Shown here piece by piece: positions 59,851 to 64,000 of a DNA stretch of 64,000 bases. Each line of letters starts with the position of its first letter. Position 1 is the first letter of the stretch. The DNA comes from Canna indica (Eukaryota > Streptophyta > Magnoliopsida > Zingiberales > Cannaceae): positions 7,640,501-7,704,500 of the forward strand of contig CP136891.1 in the NCBI GenBank assembly GCA_034359265.1, read 5' to 3'. The notes beneath the pieces are model-generated. The model was not told the origin of the DNA, searched no databases, and saw nothing but the letters and a program-made list of their open reading frames with translations. Made by a program: the position numbers and the translations under genes.

Positions 59851-62640
59851 CCACTGCGTTATCTATGGTTTCGAATCCATCAACCCATTTAGGTTAATTT
59901 AAAAAATTATCAAAATTTTAGAATTATCCCCGTTATAAAAATTTAGCAAAAAATCGACGCCAAATTTCATTTAGGAACCGACGACGATACAGTGAATAAA
60001 TTAAATTTTAGACGCTTCCGAAAATGAATAAATTGGAGCTGGAAGTTAATAATAAATAAATTTAGTCGGTATCTTTAATCAATGATTTTGCAATTCAACC
60101 CAATACCTAGTTTATTCATTGCGGAAACTAGGCATTGGGTTGAATTGAGGAACAACATACTAAATATACAAAAATTCATGCTTTTTCTTAATTTGCTCCG
60201 ATTGCTTTTATATTTATCCTTTGCGGTTGTGGTTGTGGTTGTTTTTCATCTTACTGTTCCTCATCGTTTTTTTTTATGATCAAGTGGATTCTAAATGAAA
60301 CTCCAACATCATTTTTAATTTTTTTCTCTCTCCTTCCTTTCTTATTCCTCAATTTTTAGTGTTCATGAATTTCTAACACTGCATGTATAACATTGTACAA
60401 GAGAAAGATTATACAAGAGAACAAAGTAAAATGCTTCAGCCCTCGAGATTGATGGTAATGGTGCGCTCCCAAGACACCAATAACGGCAAAGAACAAGAGA
60501 AAAGACAACATTCAATATTCACTATATTATTTCATTAAAATAAAATGTCAAATATTTTGATGAGATTTTTTTATTCTTATTTTGGTAAAATGGGAACAAT
60601 TTCAATTGCTCAATGGTTAAGCGAAGGAAAAGACGTGCATTTTCATCCTCTCCTATCTTCTCGATCACAATTGTTACCATTTTAGTTTGTTTTTCATACC
60701 AAGTATGTGAATGAAATGAACATTTTTCAATTTCATAGGTTAGAATTTTGTGTGTAGGGCCCTCAATAATGCCATATTTACAAATAATAATCAAATATGG
60801 ACGTTCTACTTATTCTTTCCTTTCTCTCCTCGAAGATAAAGCTGACATGTTATTGTCATGTTCATCTATAAATAATTAGAGAGGACTAATTCATCAGCAA
60901 TTGTAATCGTGATCTCATGGAAAAGGATTGCTAAAACTAAAACAGGATCATTGTCGCCTAATTTACTACCAATAAAATAGGGTTGTAAAAAATATTAATT
61001 AGGGTTTGGGTCAATTTTGTGATGGAGTCATTTCCTATTCCAATCAGTTTTCATTCATTGATGCTTCCACCGGTTTCCAAATAAACCGACAAAACTGAAT
61101 TTTTATTTTTCTATGCCAAGCTTATTTTTCATATGGGTCAAGTTTTGAACTTTTATTATAAAATAAAAAGTTGAACATACCAAGTCGGTCAGAGGGAGAG
61201 GAGAGAGGACGTCACCGATAGGCGGCGGCGACATCGATCGACAGAGAGAGAAGGGCGGCGGTCAGTGGGATCCCTGAGCGGCAGCGACAAAATGTGTGTG
61301 AGAGAGAGATGCATGCGCATGATCGGGTTGAAATAATTGATCTTTAACGGTTCTGCGACATTGCGTAGCGATCGCAATGTGATTGTCTTGCTGTCGCTAT
61401 GTACTTAATTCGGTGACGACAGACTCCATGGACGTCGTCGTGCCATCGCAAATATTTTGACAGTGCAATAACCATTCCCAAAGATCGCAGATCCATCGCT
61501 TCTGCGGTCGTTTCATTTGCTTTTGCAAATTACATGATTTCTAATAGCGAAAGGTTAAAAAATATGCACATATAATTTTGAAATAATATATTTAAAAATC
61601 AAATAAAATTTTAATTTAATTTATGCCAGCCTAATTGCAAATAAAAAAATTAATTGAATTTAAATAAAAAAGCATACATAAAATTTAAAATAGTAAAATA
61701 CATTTATAACTAATAAAAGGGACTGACCAAAACCGGTTTAACTTTACAGTGAAACTACTCCGACCGGTTTGTCCCTATCTATTTACAAAATACTCCCTAA
61801 AAGAAGTTAACATTATTTACGGTATAATTATCTTCTAGCTATTTACCTAAAACAAAACTTGTGTTTCCGACGTTATAACAATCAGAATATGATCCAGTTT
61901 CAATATATTATTTTACCGGATCCGATTTTGGTAAAACAATGTATTGAAATCGGATTTGATTTTCAGTCTTCAGTTTGGTTATTGTTGGTTTTCAGCCGCC
62001 CAAAATTAAATTCAAGACATTTCAGGATATCGGAATATTTGGTTTCGATTTTTGTAATTTTTGAAATCATGTTTCGATTTTTTTTTTTAATTTCGATTTT
62101 TTACGAATAAATTCATGAGAGAAAATTTGTAGATATTTATCCACTTAACAAAAGCGTTCTTAAACCATTAATTAATTAAAATAAAAATATATATAAAAAA
62201 AGTCAAAACCATGTTTTGTCCAAATAAATTAATAAAGATAGATGTTGTTGTCTATTTTCAAAAAAAAAAGATAGATGTTGTTGTCAAAAATAAAACTCAT
62301 AAAAATGTTAGACACATCATCCATGTCAAAGCGTGTTAAAAATAATACGAGTACACGTCATGGATTACATCGGAAGAAGATTGACCGAGCCAACCCAACA
62401 ATTTAAGTCAACGTCTTGTCAAAGTTCGATCCAGTAGTCAATACCCAATCTGGATTTTTTATTTTTCTTAAATTTGGTTCGGGTAGGGTTTTGCGCTTGT
62501 TCGTGATGTCGGATCCGGTCCGAGTAAATCGGCCCAAAGTATAAAGCGGTGGCTCCCCAGCTATGTCTGCCGTGGTCTCACCGTGGCCGCGACAAATTTT
62601 GCATAGCAGAGAGATCATCGCCACCAGATCGCTTCCGCTC
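59851..62640. other. Intergenic, no gene recognised
   Basis: At 61195-61540 a more GC-rich patch repeats ATCGCA/GCGAT words in both orientations and looks like a transposon scrap, unclassified. At 61860-62110 'TTTCGATTTT' and 'ATCGGATTTGATTTTC' words resemble the hAT-type inside seen at 53907. The last ~100 bp are the presumed promoter of the gene at 62645. Confidence 0.4.
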
Positions 62641-62644
62641 TTGA

Positions 62645-62729
62645 ATGGAAAAGATGGGCGCCGCCGATGCAGATATCGAGAACCTATTCGAGAGCAAGAA
62701 GCCCGTCAAGAACCCTCTCGTCCCCATCG
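62645..62729 (+). CDS. HIG1-domain (RCF1-like) protein, first exon only
   Basis: The exon encodes MEKMGAADADIENLFESKKP and then VKNPLVPI, and ends at a GTAAAT donor in phase 1. Respiratory supercomplex factors of the HIG1 family have a (N/Q)PLVP(I/L)G motif just before their first membrane helix, which this matches; they sit in the mitochondrial inner membrane with cytochrome oxidase. The helices would be in the next exon, which is not found before the right edge, so the intron exceeds 1.2 kb. A second ATG at 62654 gives MGAADADIE and may be the true start. Identification rests on a short segment. Confidence 0.6.
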
Positions 62730-64000
62730 GTAAATTTTCCTTCGTCTAACCGAAACTCTTGTTTTTTCGTTTAGGGATCTGATTTGGTCGCTGGCGCGAG
62801 TATTTTCTGGTAGGGAAAAAAACATTTTGATGATACATGTTGAAAGTGATGCCCTATTTTGGATTTCTTTTGGGCGATTAATGAACCTGAATAAGCGAAA
62901 CAAGAAATCGATTTGCTTTTGATATTTTATTTGCATCTTCAAGTTCCATTCATCCCTCTTCGCCACCTGCTTGGTTTGGAACAGAACTACGGTGTCACGT
63001 TTGGGTTCCTAGTCTGAAAAGATTTGGCCCAGGCTGCAGTTCAACGTGGCTTCAAAAGATCTCCTGCTGAAATGATTTTATCTTCTGTTTTGTTTAAGAT
63101 ACAACATAAGTAATCCGCACATGGTGGAAAAACCCTAACAAGCTGCCCCACTCACGTTTTGGATTCCAACTCGATATCCCTTTGCAAAACATGCATCCTT
63201 CGACTGATCAGAGTTGTTAAATAAATTACGACAACTGTTCTTTTCACAATAGAGAAAAGATAGCTCATTTTTTACGATCAGACTCGCAAGCATTATGGGC
63301 TTTGGAGATGTCAAAGTATGACTTTCATGATTGTGGCCGTAGTCACCCAAACTACAAAGGAGCAAATTAGCAAGCTGGTGCGACGATTTGCCCTTTGTGT
63401 TAGTTACTTTAAGAAATGGTTTATGTAACTCTTTGCTTGCCTACATATACTGAGTAGAATCTAGTGTTTGGGTAATTCAGTGTGCGTGCTGCAATATTGC
63501 ATAAGTACTATACTAGTACAACTCTAGTACTACATACTAGGGTCTAAACTGGAGACATTTTTCCTAGTAAGAACTAAGTAGTTCCTGAATGTAACAACTA
63601 GGAAAGTAATAGTTTTTCTTTGGAAAATGCAGCTAGAATGATTTTGAAGTAGACTATACATATTAAGAAGTTTTTCAAAACATGAGTTGATTGACGTATG
63701 TTGCATGGTGGATTATGACGTATCCTAGATTTGAAATAGATGTTCATCATCAAAATCTTGAATAACTTGCATCTTATATTTAGTTGACCTACTAAAGGCA
63801 AAAATTGGCCAGACTAGATTGGGTTTCATCCCTACCAGATCAGATAGAACTTTGGGGTTATAACCAATCCTAGTTTTGTATGTTGTTTGGCTAATTGCAG
63901 TGTCTTGTTATTCTGATTCTTAACAAGTTCTCCTGGTTGTAAATAACATCATGCAAATGAGATTAATCTAGTGGAAATTAACTTTGTTTTGGCTGATTAA
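62730..64000. other. Probable intron of the HIG1-like gene
   Basis: No continuation exon of the HIG1 domain could be found in the three plus-strand frames; only chance ORFs are seen to the window edge. Confidence 0.45.

Overview
This is plant nuclear DNA: intron-rich genes with GT-AG introns, plant-only protein families (GASA/snakin, D-type cyclin with LxCxE, TBL O-acetyltransferase, receptor-like cytoplasmic kinase) and long AT-rich intergenic DNA filled with old transposable elements. GC-rich first exons (CYCD1, GASA, HIG1-like) would fit a monocot, but the species cannot be read from the window and this is only an inference.

Seven protein-coding genes can be modelled by joining exons at GT-AG borders with matching phase. 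From left to right they are: the 5' part of GPI ethanolamine-phosphate transferase 1 (PIG-N, minus, 79-3745, running off the left edge); a GASA/snakin peptide (minus, 13780-14300); tRNA (guanine-N7)-methyltransferase (TRM8/METTL1 type, minus, 24374-25233); a CYCD1-type cyclin (plus, 32093-34401); a TBL-family polysaccharide O-acetyltransferase (plus, 54521-56413); a PBL28-like cytoplasmic kinase (minus, 56779-59007, convergent with the TBL gene); and the first exon of a HIG1-domain (RCF1-like) protein (plus, 62645 onward, running off the right edge). They are unrelated housekeeping or developmental genes and form no operon or pathway cluster.

The rest is mostly mobile-element history. At 4.3-11.4 kb a minus-strand LINE fragment is split by a hAT-type MITE and a decayed Ty1/copia element. 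At 14.8-23 kb lies very AT-rich DNA with local duplications, a TRIM-like element and long (TA)n arrays. At 42.8-52.0 kb are two solo LTRs of one family in opposite orientation, the second inserted inside the terminal inverted repeat of an older MITE, with a 735-bp foldback element (9-bp target duplication) between them. At 53-54.3 kb are two further hAT-type MITEs, one with a perfect 8-bp target duplication. Several tRNA-derived SINE-like pieces are scattered through the introns and spacers.

No previously undescribed multi-gene system is evident. The most noteworthy signals are the nested transposon structures with intact target duplications, the foldback element, the inverted pair of solo LTRs, upstream ORFs before CYCD1, a duplicated splice donor in the TBL gene, and a GASA peptide with an extra cysteine.
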